From contig WRFT01000104.1 in NCBI GenBank assembly GCA_009776385.1, positions 1-6,844 of the forward strand: a stretch of 6,844 nucleotides of DNA, read 5' to 3'. The notes under the pieces are model-generated. The model worked only from the letters and a program-made list of their open reading frames with translations. It did no database searches and was not told the origin of the DNA. Within the stretch, counting starts at the first letter, position 1, and each line of letters begins with the position of its first letter. Below are positions 1 to 6,727 of the stretch, one piece after another. Both the position numbers and the translations under genes were made by a program. The DNA comes from Clostridia bacterium (lineage in GTDB: Bacteria > Bacillota > Clostridia > Christensenellales > Aristaeellaceae).

Positions 1-471
1 CTGGGCAACGGCGTGAAGGGCATCGACTGGGACTTTGACGAGGTGGGCAGCATTATCGCTTTGGACCGCCGGCTGCAAAGTTATGAGGACGGCACCACCA
101 CGGAATTGTATAAGCAAATGGCCTTCCCCATGAGCGCGGACGACTTTATTGTGGTTAACAACGGCTATTATGCCACCGCTACGCCGCAAACCCGCGCCAT
201 CTTTGATGAATCGGTCAAACGCGCCAACTGGTCCAACGCGTTGGAGCTGTCCTATCCGCTGAGCGGCACCGAGATCCGCATTCAATACAACGAACTGGGT
301 GATATAGAGGATGAGTATTTCAGCAAGCTGTGCATTGCCGCTACCGATGAGGAGTTTGAAGCCATTTTTGCCGAGATGATGGCCGAGGCAGAAAAAGCCG
401 GTTTACAGGAAGTAAACGCCTACATGGCCCAGGCTTACGCGGACGTGTGTGAACTGCTGGGATCTAAATAA
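1..471 (+). CDS. Carbohydrate ABC transporter solute-binding protein, C-terminal part (5' truncated)
   Basis: The reading frame is open from the first base and ends in TAA at 469-471, giving 156 residues of a longer protein whose N-terminus, including the expected lipoprotein signal, lies outside the window. The tail is acidic and helical and matches the end of LplA/YtcQ-type family 1 extracellular solute-binding proteins. A segment like IEDEYFSKLCIAATDEEFEA is followed by a helix of the form EMMAEAEKAGLQEVNAYMAQ. In that family, the corresponding part is a conserved 'residues must be assigned to a finite share of the protein, then one helix' ending. By family knowledge, such proteins sit outside the membrane and deliver mono- or oligosaccharides to two permeases, usually encoded just upstream in the order permease, permease, binding protein. 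The two cytoplasmic glycosidases downstream support a sugar ligand. The terminator right after the stop probably separates its expression level from that of the enzymes. The identity of the ligand is not visible. Another binding-protein subfamily is possible. Confidence 0.68.
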   Translation: MGNGVKGIDWDFDEVGSIIALDRRLQSYEDGTTTELYKQMAFPMSADDFIVVNNGYYATATPQTRAIFDESVKRANWSNALELSYPLSGTEIRIQYNELGDIEDEYFSKLCIAATDEEFEAIFAEMMAEAEKAGLQEVNAYMAQAYADVCELLGSK

Positions 472-483
472 GCGAACCCTTCA

Positions 484-516
484 GCGGGGCAGTGTGCTGC
501 GCTGCCCCGCCTTTTT
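484..516 (+). terminator. Intrinsic terminator or attenuator between binding protein and GH2 gene
   Basis: A nine-base-pair perfect G+C-rich stem (GCGGGGCAG at 484-492 with CTGCCCCGC at 502-510) encloses a nine-base loop and is followed by C and five T (511-516). This is a textbook rho-independent terminator on the + strand, 12 bases after the binding-protein stop. Only 23 bases separate the T-run from the next start codon, and no promoter is evident in that gap. Partial read-through of this hairpin is therefore the likely way the downstream enzymes are expressed. That would give more binding protein than enzyme. Confidence 0.85.
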
Positions 517-526
517 ATGCGAAAAT

Positions 527-534
527 GGGGTGAT
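527..534 (+). promoter_or_regulatory. Ribosome binding site deciding the GH2 start
   Basis: GGGGTGAT matches the anti-Shine-Dalgarno complement (GGAGGTGAT) with one base missing. It lies five bases before ATG at 540 but only two bases before the in-frame GTG at 537. The spacing favours ATG 540 as the real start. Confidence 0.6.
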
Positions 535-539
535 AGGTG

Positions 540-3500
540 ATGTGGAAACTACATGACCAGCCTTGGTGCGACCTTAAAACCCTGTCGGTTAACAGGGAAC
601 CAGCCCGCGCCCATTTTTACCCGTATGAAAGCGAGCAAGCCGCCCGAGACGGGAATCACGACGATTCCACCTCTGTCACGTGCTTAAACGGCGACTGGCG
701 CTTCCGCTGGCTGCCCTCCCCGTTGTTGGCGGATGAACGGGTTGTTCGGGAGCCCGCCGACGAGGCGCATGGCTACGCCTTGATGCGTGTGCCGCTCAAC
801 TGGCAGTTTGCCGGCTACGGGCGCATGCACTATACCGACGAGGCGTTTCCCTTTCCCGTCAACCCGCCGTATATCCCGGCTGAGAACGAGACCGGGGTAT
901 ACAAACGAACCTTTCTTTATATGCCCGTACCCGATAAACGTTTGTTCATACGCTTCGAGGGTGTGGAAAGCGCGTTTTCGCTGTATATTAATGATGTGTT
1001 TGCCGGTTACTCGCAAGGCAGCCGCATGCCGTCGGAATTTGACATCACGGCCCTCATCCGCGCGGGTGACAATACGCTGTGCGCGCTGGTTTATCAATAC
1101 TGCGACGGTACGTACCTGGAGGATCAAGACATGTGGTGGCTGGGCGGTATCATCCGCGATGTACTGCTGCTGGAACGGCCGAATGACTACCTTGCCGACC
1201 TTGTATGTGACGCCGATTATGAACCCGACGCCGGCGAGGGTATCCTGACCGTGCGTGCCATTGCGGCGGGAACCGCGGATGTGTCGCTTATCCTGTACGC
1301 GCCGAACGGCAAGGCGGCCTGTAACGCGGTATGCGCGGCTGACGGGGAACCTGTACAGCTGCGGGTGCCCGGCGCGCTTGCCTGGAACGCCGAACAGCCT
1401 TATTTATACCGGTTAACCGTCATCTTAAAAAGGGACGGGCGGGTGTTGGAGGCAACGCAACAATTTATTGGTTTCCGCCGCGTTCAGATACACGAGGGCA
1501 CGCTGCTGCTGAACGGACGCCGCATCATGATGCGGGGTGTTAACCGGCATGAGTTTGACCCGCGTAACGGCCGCGCGGTGAGCCGTGAACAAACCGAACA
1601 GGAACTGCTTTTTATCAAGCGTTCCGGTATGAACGCCGTACGCACATCGCATTACCCCAACATACCGGCTTTTTATGATATTTGTGACCGATTGGGTTTG
1701 TATGTGATGGACGAATGCGATTTGGAGACGCATGGCTTTGAAATGGAGGGGGACGCGACACGCCTGGCCAATGATCCGAAGTGGCAGGCAGCCTATGTGG
1801 AACGCGCCGAACGCATGGTGGCGCGGGACCGCAACCATGCCTGCGTCGTGATGTGGTCGTTAGGCAATGAATCCGGCTACGGATTGAATATCGCGGCCAT
1901 GTACCGCCGAATCAAGGCAATGGACCCCGGCCGCCCGGTGCATTATGAGCCGGACCGACATTGCCTGACCGCCGATGTGTCCAGTTCCATGTACACATCT
2001 GTCGGTTTGTTGCATGAGCGGGATTTAGAGTTGAGCCCCAAACGGCCGCATATCCTTTGCGAGTTCGCGCATGCCATGGGCAACGGCCCGGGCGCGTTGG
2101 CGCAATACATCCAGACCATTGAACAATCGCGGCGCATTCAGGGTTATTTTATATGGGAGCTGAAAGACCACGGCGTGTACACCCTTCGGGATGACGGCAC
2201 GGTATGCTACCGCTACGGCGGTGAGTTTGAGGAGGACTACTCCAGCGGTAATTTTTGCATAGACGGATTATTGGCCGCCGACGGTACACCGTCGCCCGGT
2301 TATGATGAATACAGGCATCTGATTGCGCCGGTTCAATTTTTAGAATCCTCCGGGAACAGGGACATCGTACGCCTGCTAAACCGTTGGAATTTTGCCGCGC
2401 TGGAGGATACGGAACTGCGGGGCGAACTTAAGCGTGACGGCCAAACGGTGTACACATGGGTACAAAAGTTGCCCCCCGTCCCCCCCGGCGGCATATACGA
2501 CGCGCCGCTGCCCGATAACATACGCATGGTGCAACCGGATAACGCGTTGTGGACGCGCACGATAAGCTGTCACCTGACACGGGCCGCTGTTTGGTCCAAG
2601 CCGGGGCATGAACTGGGCAGTTTCCATCAGGTTTTACAACCATATGCCGTAAAGGTATCGCCTCCGGCGGGGCCCATGCGAGTGGAACATAGGAATGACG
2701 CCCTATTGCTTACATCGCAGCGGTGCTCTATGGCGGTGTCGCTGATTGACGGGAGCCTGTATCATTATGTGTGCGACGGTATGCTGCGTATGCAAAAAGG
2801 CCCTGCCTTAAATGTGTTTCGCCCCTATATAGATAACGACCGCAAGCTGTCCGGCATGTGGCAGGAACAGCATTTGCACAGCATGCGCATGACCGTTTAT
2901 ACCGCGGAGGTTACCACCCATAAGGGGAGAACCCGCGTGGTTATAACCGGCGCTTACGCGCCCAACGCGCGGAATTGGCGCGCCCGCGTTACCATCACCT
3001 ACCAACTTGATTCAAAGGGGCGCGTTCAGGTTCGTTTCGCCGGTGATTTTACGGGAGACAAGGGAAGCGAGATTCCGGCGGAACTTCCCAAACTGGGCAC
3101 GAAGTCCTATCTGCCCAAGGCGCTGGATAGGGTTACCTACTGCGGGTTGGGACCTGATGAAAACTACTGCGATCGACGGGAAGCGGCCCGAATGGGCATT
3201 TACCGCCGCGAAGCGGCCGGCTTACAAGTGCCCTACGAATGCCCGCAGGACAACGGTAACCGGACCGGCGTACTTTTTTCCGCGCTTACCGATTCCAGCG
3301 GCGAGGGTGTGGTATTCAGCACCCTAACGCCGCGTGACATGAGTATCCGCGCGCAGGACGACCAGGATCTGTGGCACGCCAAGCATGCCTGCGATGTGCC
3401 GGAACGTGACTTTTATGTGCTGCATTTTGACATGCGCAACAGCGGCTTGGGCAGCGGAAGCTGCGGGCCGAACCATCTGGCCCAACACGCGGTACATACG

Positions 3501-3614
3501 CGCCCCTTTGATTTTTCGTTTGCCATCGCCCCCATCCGCGCGGGCGATATCACGGCGCAAGCCAGAGAAGCGCAAGGCTATCTGCTTGGCCTTGAGGAGG
3601 AAGAAACGACATGA
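540..3614 (+). CDS. Glycoside hydrolase family 2 enzyme, LacZ-like beta-galactosidase
   Basis: This 1024-residue protein is almost the length of E. coli LacZ and shows the same five-domain order: jelly-roll sugar-binding domain (about 30-210), Ig-like domain (about 213-315), TIM barrel (about 317-600), a second Ig-like domain, and a Bgal_small_N beta-sandwich (about 713-1000). Active-site landmarks are present. LEDQDMW holds D197 (like LacZ Asp201), NRHEF holds H337 (like His357), and WSLGNESG holds the acid/base E444 (like Glu461). MYTS holds Y485 (like Tyr503), and ILCEFAHAMGNG holds the nucleophile E508 (like Glu537). There is no signal peptide, so it is cytoplasmic. The expected reaction is hydrolysis of a terminal beta-galactoside with retention. 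Two sites differ from LacZ: WELKDHG replaces WDWVDQ (W539 is kept), and D575 replaces the sodium-ligand Asn604. Both may reflect subfamily rather than function. It is probably read by leakage through the upstream terminator and is translationally coupled to the GH65 gene. GH2 membership is near certain; galactose specificity is inferred. Confidence 0.88.
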   Translation: MWKLHDQPWCDLKTLSVNREPARAHFYPYESEQAARDGNHDDSTSVTCLNGDWRFRWLPSPLLADERVVREPADEAHGYALMRVPLNWQFAGYGRMHYTDEAFPFPVNPPYIPAENETGVYKRTFLYMPVPDKRLFIRFEGVESAFSLYINDVFAGYSQGSRMPSEFDITALIRAGDNTLCALVYQYCDGTYLEDQDMWWLGGIIRDVLLLERPNDYLADLVCDADYEPDAGEGILTVRAIAAGTADVSLILYAPNGKAACNAVCAADGEPVQLRVPGALAWNAEQPYLYRLTVILKRDGRVLEATQQFIGFRRVQIHEGTLLLNGRRIMMRGVNRHEFDPRNGRAVSREQTEQELLFIKRSGMNAVRTSHYPNIPAFYDICDRLGLYVMDECDLETHGFEMEGDATRLANDPKWQAAYVERAERMVARDRNHACVVMWSLGNESGYGLNIAAMYRRIKAMDPGRPVHYEPDRHCLTADVSSSMYTSVGLLHERDLELSPKRPHILCEFAHAMGNGPGALAQYIQTIEQSRRIQGYFIWELKDHGVYTLRDDGTVCYRYGGEFEEDYSSGNFCIDGLLAADGTPSPGYDEYRHLIAPVQFLESSGNRDIVRLLNRWNFAALEDTELRGELKRDGQTVYTWVQKLPPVPPGGIYDAPLPDNIRMVQPDNALWTRTISCHLTRAAVWSKPGHELGSFHQVLQPYAVKVSPPAGPMRVEHRNDALLLTSQRCSMAVSLIDGSLYHYVCDGMLRMQKGPALNVFRPYIDNDRKLSGMWQEQHLHSMRMTVYTAEVTTHKGRTRVVITGAYAPNARNWRARVTITYQLDSKGRVQVRFAGDFTGDKGSEIPAELPKLGTKSYLPKALDRVTYCGLGPDENYCDRREAARMGIYRREAAGLQVPYECPQDNGNRTGVLFSALTDSSGEGVVFSTLTPRDMSIRAQDDQDLWHAKHACDVPERDFYVLHFDMRNSGLGSGSCGPNHLAQHAVHTRPFDFSFAIAPIRAGDITAQAREAQGYLLGLEEEETT
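3594..3601 (+). promoter_or_regulatory. Strong ribosome binding site of the GH65 gene, inside the GH2 reading frame
   Basis: GAGGAGGA lies within the last codons of the GH2 gene, nine bases before ATG 3611. It supports this start and explains the run of glutamates at the GH2 C-terminus (LEEEETT), since GAG GAG GAA must serve both as codons and as Shine-Dalgarno sequence. Confidence 0.8.
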
Positions 3615-5920
3615 GCCTACGGGATCAATTCTGCCCGGACATCGCCCGGCTGCTGGCGGACGACTGCTGGCTTGTGGCGGAGGAGCGGTATGACAGCACG
3701 CAAAACCTTGCCTATGAAAGCCTGTTTACCTTGGCTTCCGGCGCGATGGGCAACCGCGGCAGCCATGAGGAGGGTTTTGTTAAAAAAACGCTTCCCGCGA
3801 ACTATGTGCACGGGGTCTTCGATAGGTCCGAAGCGTTTATGCGGGAGTTATGCAACACGCCGGACTGGGCTAAGCTGCATATCCTTTTCGAGTGTGAGCC
3901 GATAGGCGTGGAGGACGGGGAACCGCTGGATTACCTGCGCGTGCTGGATATGCGCCACGGTTTTTTAGCCAAACGCTATGTCAGCCGCGCGGCCGACGGG
4001 CGGGAGACCCGCATCGAAAGCCTGAAGTTTTTAAGCCGCGCCCATCCACGCTGCGGCGCGTTTCGGATATACATCACACCGCTGAATTACGAGGGTGTCA
4101 TTGAACTGGAAAACATCATTGACGCGACGGTGACCAATTTTATGGATATGCCCCGTTTTAAGGTGCGCCATTTAGAAACCACGGAGGTTTCGGCATTGAT
4201 GCCGGACGGCTGTTATGTGGGCAGCAAGACCCGTGATTTCGGGCTGCGGCTGGGGACAGGCGCGCGGGTTCAAGTGCGCGGCGCACAGGGTGAATGCCGG
4301 GTAAAGAGCCGCCGTTTCCGCCCTTTTGGCGAGGTGGCCTGCGAGTTTATCGATTGTGATACGGCGCGAAATGAGACGCTTATCCTAGAGAAAACCGCCT
4401 GTGTTTGCACCGAACGGGATTTTAGCGACCCGCGCGCGCAAGTGACGTTGGAATTAAACGAACTGACGGAACGCGGTTTTGACGGCGAACTGTCGGCGCA
4501 CATCGCCGCATACGACACCCTGTGGGCGATGGCCGATATTCAAATTGACGGTGATGCCGCGATGCAGCACGCGCTGCGGTTTAATATCTTTCATTTAATG
4601 TCCACGCCCGCGCCGAATGACCCGCGCACGAATATCGGCGCAAAGATGATCCATGGTGAGGAATACGGCGGCCATACCTATTGGGATACCGAGCTGTTTG
4701 TGCTGCCCTTCTTTACCTATGTGTTTCCCGGGATCGCGCGCAATCTGGTAACCTATCGCTATTTGCTGCTGGATAAGGCCCGGGAAAACGCCGTGAAAAA
4801 CGGGTACCGCGGCGCGAAGTATCCGTGGGAGTCCGCCGACACGGGCGATGAGGAATGCCCCGCCTGGACCGTGTGCCCCGACGGCAGCTGCTACCGCTGT
4901 TATGTGGCGGATTATGAGCATCATGTTACCGCCGCGGTATCCTACGGAATGCGGCAGTATGCCAACGTTACCGGCGACGACGGGTTCATGGATACCATGG
5001 GGCTGGAGGTATTATTGGAGACGGCGCGGTTTTGGGTATCGCGCATGACCTATAACCAAGAAAAGGATCGTTATGAAATATTGCAAGTAACCGGGCCGGA
5101 TGAATGGCATGAGCCGGTTGACAATAACGCGTATACCAACCGTTTGGCGCAATGGAACATTGAATACGCGTTGGCGTATTTAGCCGAATACCGGACACGC
5201 GAGCCGGACGCTTGCCAACGGCTGTGCAAGAAACTGGCGCTTACGAAAGACGAGCTGCAAGATTGGCAGCTGCACGCGCAGAAACTATACGCGGGGGCAC
5301 GGCAAGGGCTGATTGAACAATTTGACGGCTACTTTGACCTGCCCGACGCGGTTATCACCGAATGGGATGACAATGGCATGCCGTTGATGCCCGCTCTTTT
5401 TCGCGGCAAGCGAGGCATTGAACGCTGCATCTTGAAGCAAGCCGACGTGGTGATGCTGATGTACCTTTTGCCCCATGACTACGATATGGAGACACAGTCT
5501 GCTAACTTTAACTACTACGAGCAGCGAACGCTGCATCGTTCGTCGCTTTCCCCCAGCATACACTGCCTGCTGGGCCTGCGCGTGGGCGACGACAAGCGGG
5601 CGTACGCGTACCTGGAGCGTTCGGCCTATGTGGATGTACACAACAATCAGGGCAATACCCGCGAAGGCTTGCATGCCGCATCGGCCGGAGGCACATGGCA
5701 ATGCGTGACATTGGGTTTCTGCGGCATGGGCATCGGCCATGACGGCGGGCTGGAATTTTCCCCTAAACTGCCTGACTGCTGGTCCCGCGTCAGGTTTCGC
5801 ATTGTTTGGCGGGGAACGCCGCTGACCGTCACCGTTACGCATGCGGGCGTGACGGTGCAAACCGACGGAGAGCCGGTATGCTATCGAGTTGACGGACAAG
5901 CCATGGTTAGCGGAGGTTAA
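3611..5920 (+). CDS. Glycoside hydrolase family 65 enzyme, probable inverting alpha-glucoside phosphorylase
   Basis: This 769-residue protein has the family layout: an N-terminal beta-super-sandwich (about 1-270) with the marker AMGNRGSHEEG, a linker, an (alpha/alpha)6 barrel (about 315-700), and a small C-terminal beta-sheet. Barrel signatures are complete: GGHTYWDTELF (W358, D359, E361), GPDEWHEPVDNNAYTN with likely general acid E498, LKQADVV (K609, Q610), LHRSSLSPSIH (H642 to S645, the usual phosphate-binding loop) and EGLHAASAGGTWQ. The HRSSLSP loop argues for a phosphorolytic enzyme rather than one of the hydrolases in this family. Known GH65 phosphorylases split kojibiose, nigerose, maltose, trehalose or related alpha-glucosides into beta-glucose 1-phosphate and an acceptor. 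Which linkage is used here cannot be decided by reading. There is no signal peptide, so it acts in the cytoplasm. The gene overlaps the GH2 stop by four bases (ATGA), so translation is probably coupled. The usual partner, beta-phosphoglucomutase, is not in the window. No clear + strand terminator follows. Confidence 0.88.
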   Translation: MSLRDQFCPDIARLLADDCWLVAEERYDSTQNLAYESLFTLASGAMGNRGSHEEGFVKKTLPANYVHGVFDRSEAFMRELCNTPDWAKLHILFECEPIGVEDGEPLDYLRVLDMRHGFLAKRYVSRAADGRETRIESLKFLSRAHPRCGAFRIYITPLNYEGVIELENIIDATVTNFMDMPRFKVRHLETTEVSALMPDGCYVGSKTRDFGLRLGTGARVQVRGAQGECRVKSRRFRPFGEVACEFIDCDTARNETLILEKTACVCTERDFSDPRAQVTLELNELTERGFDGELSAHIAAYDTLWAMADIQIDGDAAMQHALRFNIFHLMSTPAPNDPRTNIGAKMIHGEEYGGHTYWDTELFVLPFFTYVFPGIARNLVTYRYLLLDKARENAVKNGYRGAKYPWESADTGDEECPAWTVCPDGSCYRCYVADYEHHVTAAVSYGMRQYANVTGDDGFMDTMGLEVLLETARFWVSRMTYNQEKDRYEILQVTGPDEWHEPVDNNAYTNRLAQWNIEYALAYLAEYRTREPDACQRLCKKLALTKDELQDWQLHAQKLYAGARQGLIEQFDGYFDLPDAVITEWDDNGMPLMPALFRGKRGIERCILKQADVVMLMYLLPHDYDMETQSANFNYYEQRTLHRSSLSPSIHCLLGLRVGDDKRAYAYLERSAYVDVHNNQGNTREGLHAASAGGTWQCVTLGFCGMGIGHDGGLEFSPKLPDCWSRVRFRIVWRGTPLTVTVTHAGVTVQTDGEPVCYRVDGQAMVSGG

Positions 5921-5921
5921 T

Positions 5922-6014
5922 TTACTCATTATGAATCATCTCTAGTTCCTTAATCGTTTTAACAACTGCCCGGCCACGCTCAATCTGCGTAACCGCTTCA
6001 TCAAAACCTTCATA
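5922..6014 (-). pseudogene. Possible decayed 3' end of a lost gene
   Basis: Read on the - strand, 30 open codons run from 6014 to a TAA at 5924-5922 and encode an amphipathic-looking end that includes FDEAVTQIERGRAVVKTIKE. The stretch is bounded upstream by an in-frame TAA (6017-6015) and by C-rich non-coding DNA, so there is no room for a start or the rest of a protein. The pattern 'FDEAV..I..G.AVVK' resembles the last helix and strand of medium-chain zinc dehydrogenases, but the match is short and rests on memory only. It may also be a chance open frame in intergenic DNA. It starts two bases after the GH65 stop, so if real it marks a deletion junction. Confidence 0.25.
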
Positions 6015-6027
6015 TTAAGGGACCGGA

Positions 6028-6045
6028 GGAGGATTCGATTCCTCC
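6028..6045. repeat. Perfect hairpin GGAGGA / TCCTCC
   Basis: GGAGGA (6028-6033) and TCCTCC (6040-6045) form six perfect pairs around TTCGAT. No T-run follows on either strand, so it is not a standard terminator. It directly adjoins the C-rich tract and shares its first C bases, so hairpin and quadruplex formation would compete. Confidence 0.5.
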
Positions 6046-6075
6046 CCCTAGGCCCCCTAACAACCCCCTTCCCCC
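6044..6075 (-). other. G-quadruplex motif (four G5 runs) on the - strand
   Basis: On the + strand there are four runs of exactly five C, at 6044-6048, 6053-6057, 6064-6068 and 6071-6075, with a fifth run at 6103-6107. On the complementary strand this gives G5 tracts separated by loops of 2, 6 and 4 bases, which meets the standard quadruplex pattern; the C-strand could form an i-motif. It lies about 125 bases behind the GH65 stop. Any role, such as 3' boundary of the operon transcript or a replication or recombination hot spot, is inference. Confidence 0.55.
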
Positions 6076-6188
6076 TCGCAAACGACCGGAGCTTTCGTCC
6101 CGCCCCCGCTTTATTGATTTTCTATAGCCATGTTTAATTAATAAGCGTATGATAGCACTGTTTCAATTAGGTTTTAGTATAAAATGAT

Positions 6189-6217
6189 TTAATCCGATAA
6201 CAGGTATATGATATACT
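6189..6217 (+). promoter_or_regulatory. Candidate extended -10 promoter for the small membrane protein gene
   Basis: TGATATACT (6209-6217) fits the extended -10 pattern TGnTATAAT with one mismatch in the hexamer. A weak -35, TTAATC (6189-6194), sits at the ideal 17-base spacing. Transcription would begin near 6224 and leave a leader of roughly 55 bases before ATG 6281. A second, poorer -10 (TATAAA at 6178-6183) lacks a good -35. Confidence 0.42.
6204..6216. promoter_or_regulatory. Palindrome over the -10 element, possible operator
   Basis: GTATATGATATAC is a perfect 13-base dyad centred on the G at 6210 and covers the extended -10. It is nested in a wider inverted repeat: GATAACAGG at 6196-6204 against CCTGTATC at 6234-6241, with one extra A in the left arm. 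A repressor binding here would block the promoter. A+T-rich palindromes also occur by chance, so this is only a candidate. Confidence 0.3.
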
Positions 6218-6280
6218 CCTATACACATACTTGCCTGTATCAATAAAAACACCTTGGTTAAATTAAATGGGAGTGATGAA

Positions 6281-6676
6281 ATGAAAAAGATACTCATTAT
6301 TATTATAGTTGTTATAGTAGGCATGATAATTTATTTATTCAACTCCAGTAATAAACCTTATGTTGGACAGTTCAATATAAACTCAGTACATATTCAATGG
6401 GGAATCGACCACTTCCCGTCAGATAAAAATGTTGGAAAAATCAACAATGCGAACACAGCCATTAAAAAAGCAAAAGAACTATGGATTGAAAAGTATGGTG
6501 TCATCAATGGAAAACCATATGATCCCACCCAGGGTAGAGAAGTCACCGTTGCATATGATGATGAAAATGAATGCTGGCTTGTCCAAGGTACTTTACCCGA
6601 TGATATTAATTTTGATGGTGCTGCTCCAAACGCATTAGAACAATTTCGCATGCACCGGAAGCAAGGAACCACGTAG
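6281..6676 (+). CDS. Small membrane-anchored protein resembling NTF2-fold immunity proteins
   Basis: The ATG at 6281 is chosen over an upstream in-frame TTG (6254) because GGGAGTGAT (6269-6277) is a good ribosome binding site at the right distance. The 131-residue product starts with two lysines and a strongly hydrophobic segment (about 4-20), a single membrane anchor without lipobox cysteine, so the rest is probably outside the cytoplasm. After a linker, the domain at about 52-115 has the pattern NANTAIKKAKELWIEKYG, then GKPYDP, VAYDDENECWLVQGTLP and a GAAPNAL segment. This layout (AxxxAxxxWxxxYG ... W.V.GTLP ... GG.P) recalls the NTF2-fold immunity proteins of polymorphic toxin systems, which neutralise a cognate toxin. 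The usual last strand (a 'dGkVLavw'-like segment) is not seen; instead it ends in RMHRKQGTT. Codons are A/T-rich, unlike the sugar genes. No toxin gene is present. Family assignment is by pattern memory. Confidence 0.5.
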   Translation: MKKILIIIIVVIVGMIIYLFNSSNKPYVGQFNINSVHIQWGIDHFPSDKNVGKINNANTAIKKAKELWIEKYGVINGKPYDPTQGREVTVAYDDENECWLVQGTLPDDINFDGAAPNALEQFRMHRKQGTT

Positions 6677-6727
6677 GGTAGAGAGGACAGAAAAATAGTT
6701 TCCGCCCCCAAAGAGATTGAAAAAACG

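Larger units (their letters stand above)
5921..6280. other. Intergenic stretch without an intact gene; composition boundary
   Basis: About 360 bases separate the GH65 gene from the next start. They contain the possible gene remnant on the - strand (5922-6014), a small hairpin (6028-6045), a C-rich tract (6041-6107), and from about 6110 A+T-rich DNA with promoter-like elements. No RNA gene could be recognised. The change from C-rich to A+T-rich DNA near 6110 marks where the G+C-rich sugar operon block ends and differently composed DNA begins. Confidence 0.6.

Noticed and set aside
537..542. GTG at 537 as the GH2 start
   Set aside because: It would leave only two bases between the Shine-Dalgarno sequence and the start; ATG 540 gives a normal distance.
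684..1838. Two further - strand open frames (684-1127 and 1425-1838) and a + strand frame at 787-1248
   Set aside because: All are shadows of the GH2 gene, with no ribosome binding sites and no recognisable protein features.
5285..5929. Long open frame (214 codons) on the - strand
   Set aside because: It lies opposite the GH65 barrel and C-terminal region, whose motifs are unmistakable. The translation is rich in His, Arg, Ala and Val without recognisable domains, typical of a mirror frame in G+C-rich DNA.
6021..6050. tRNA or tmRNA 3' end suggested by GGATTCGATTCC
   Set aside because: With a seven-base T-loop, the closing pair would be A/C and another stem pair would fail. No acceptor, D or anticodon arms and no CCA end are found nearby. 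The sequence pairs perfectly only as a six-base-loop hairpin.
6254..6280. TTG at 6254 as the start of the small membrane protein
   Set aside because: No ribosome binding site precedes it. The nine extra residues would put charged and polar residues before a normal Lys-Lys-hydrophobic anchor, and a good site serves ATG 6281.
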